Part shown: in pieces, positions 45,020 to 45,129 of the stretch | Layout of the letters: every line of letters begins with the position of its first letter | How positions within the stretch are numbered: the stretch's first letter is position 1 | NCBI GenBank assembly: GCA_009772965.1 | Contig: WPAF01000010.1 | Span: 1 to 45,129, forward strand | Direction: 5' to 3' | Source: Candidatus Saganbacteria bacterium | GTDB lineage: Bacteria > Margulisbacteria > WOR-1 > XYC2-FULL-46-14 > WPAF01 | Length of the DNA stretch: 45,129 nt | Position numbers and translations under genes: made by a program | The notes under the pieces: model-generated | What the model was told of the DNA's origin: nothing | Seen by the model: the letters and a program-made list of their open reading frames with translations, nothing else | Databases searched by the model: none

Positions 45020-45129
45020 GGGGCGTTTTTGTAACTATTCAGAGTTATTGAAGTGCCAAGTAAAGAAGAAGATCGAATAGGACTGGACTCATGAAAGGGA
45101 TTGTGATATAAATATGGTTGATGGACAAA

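Noticed and set aside
1-45129. CRISPR array or rRNA operon
   Set aside because: No regularly spaced direct repeats with unique spacers and no rRNA-like stretches were seen.

Overview
The window is a bacterial chromosome segment of roughly 40% G+C. Nearly all of it from about 15 kb to the right edge is one co-directional (minus-strand) block of ribosomal protein, RNA polymerase and translation genes. The left third holds a mixed set of regulatory, redox, metabolic and accessory genes. Several features suggest an uncultured, groundwater-type candidate phylum. RpoC is a single uninterrupted gene, unlike in Cyanobacteria. Ribosomal protein L30 is missing between S5 and L15. EF-Tu is missing between EF-G and S10. 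S4, S14, L24, L33 and L36 are in cysteine-containing (zinc) forms. A 22-nt palindromic repeat resembles those I recall from groundwater metagenome bins. My best guess is the Margulisbacteria/WOR-1 ('Saganbacteria') neighbourhood, but this rests on impression and gene order, not on a phylogeny.

Layout. (1) 1-644: dispersed repeat and non-coding DNA. (2) 645-4209, minus: histidine kinase, a short RecO and an MFS permease, linked by reading-frame overlaps. (3) 4247-6832, plus and divergent from the kinase: a sigma-54-type response regulator without a DNA-binding domain, a DUF362 iron-sulfur protein, and a DUF5661 protein. (4) 6833-8421: an AT-rich accessory island with a tRNA-Gly-like fragment and an uncharacterised gene pair (a TIGR04255-family protein and a WDGYGA-motif protein), possibly with a third tiny ORF. 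(5) 8471-12602, minus: YgiQ radical SAM protein, patatin-like phospholipase and SerA. (6) 12677-14997: a small membrane protein behind a double hairpin, MutM (plus), and a class V aminotransferase that may complete serine synthesis with SerA. (7) 15036-44846, minus: rpmG, tRNA-Trp, secE, nusG, rplKAJL, rpoBC, rpsLG, fusA, the S10/spc/alpha clusters, rplM-rpsI and a stand-alone NMD3-like domain protein.

The transcription/translation block reads from a near-consensus promoter at 44992-45019 through a roughly 140-nt leader into rpmG. Gaps are mostly 0-15 nt and many neighbours overlap by 1, 4, 8, 11 or about 20 nt, so translational coupling is probably pervasive. Several starts outside this block have no Shine-Dalgarno sequence and have a -10-like hexamer 6-7 nt before the start codon, which suggests leaderless mRNAs.

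The best candidates for something undescribed are the TIGR04255/WDGYGA pair near a broken tRNA-Gly sequence, the receiver-AAA+ regulator without a helix-turn-helix fused by overlap to a DUF362 ferredoxin gene, the rpmG leader with a terminator-like hairpin, and the paired-hairpin element that supplies the rplJ stop codon.
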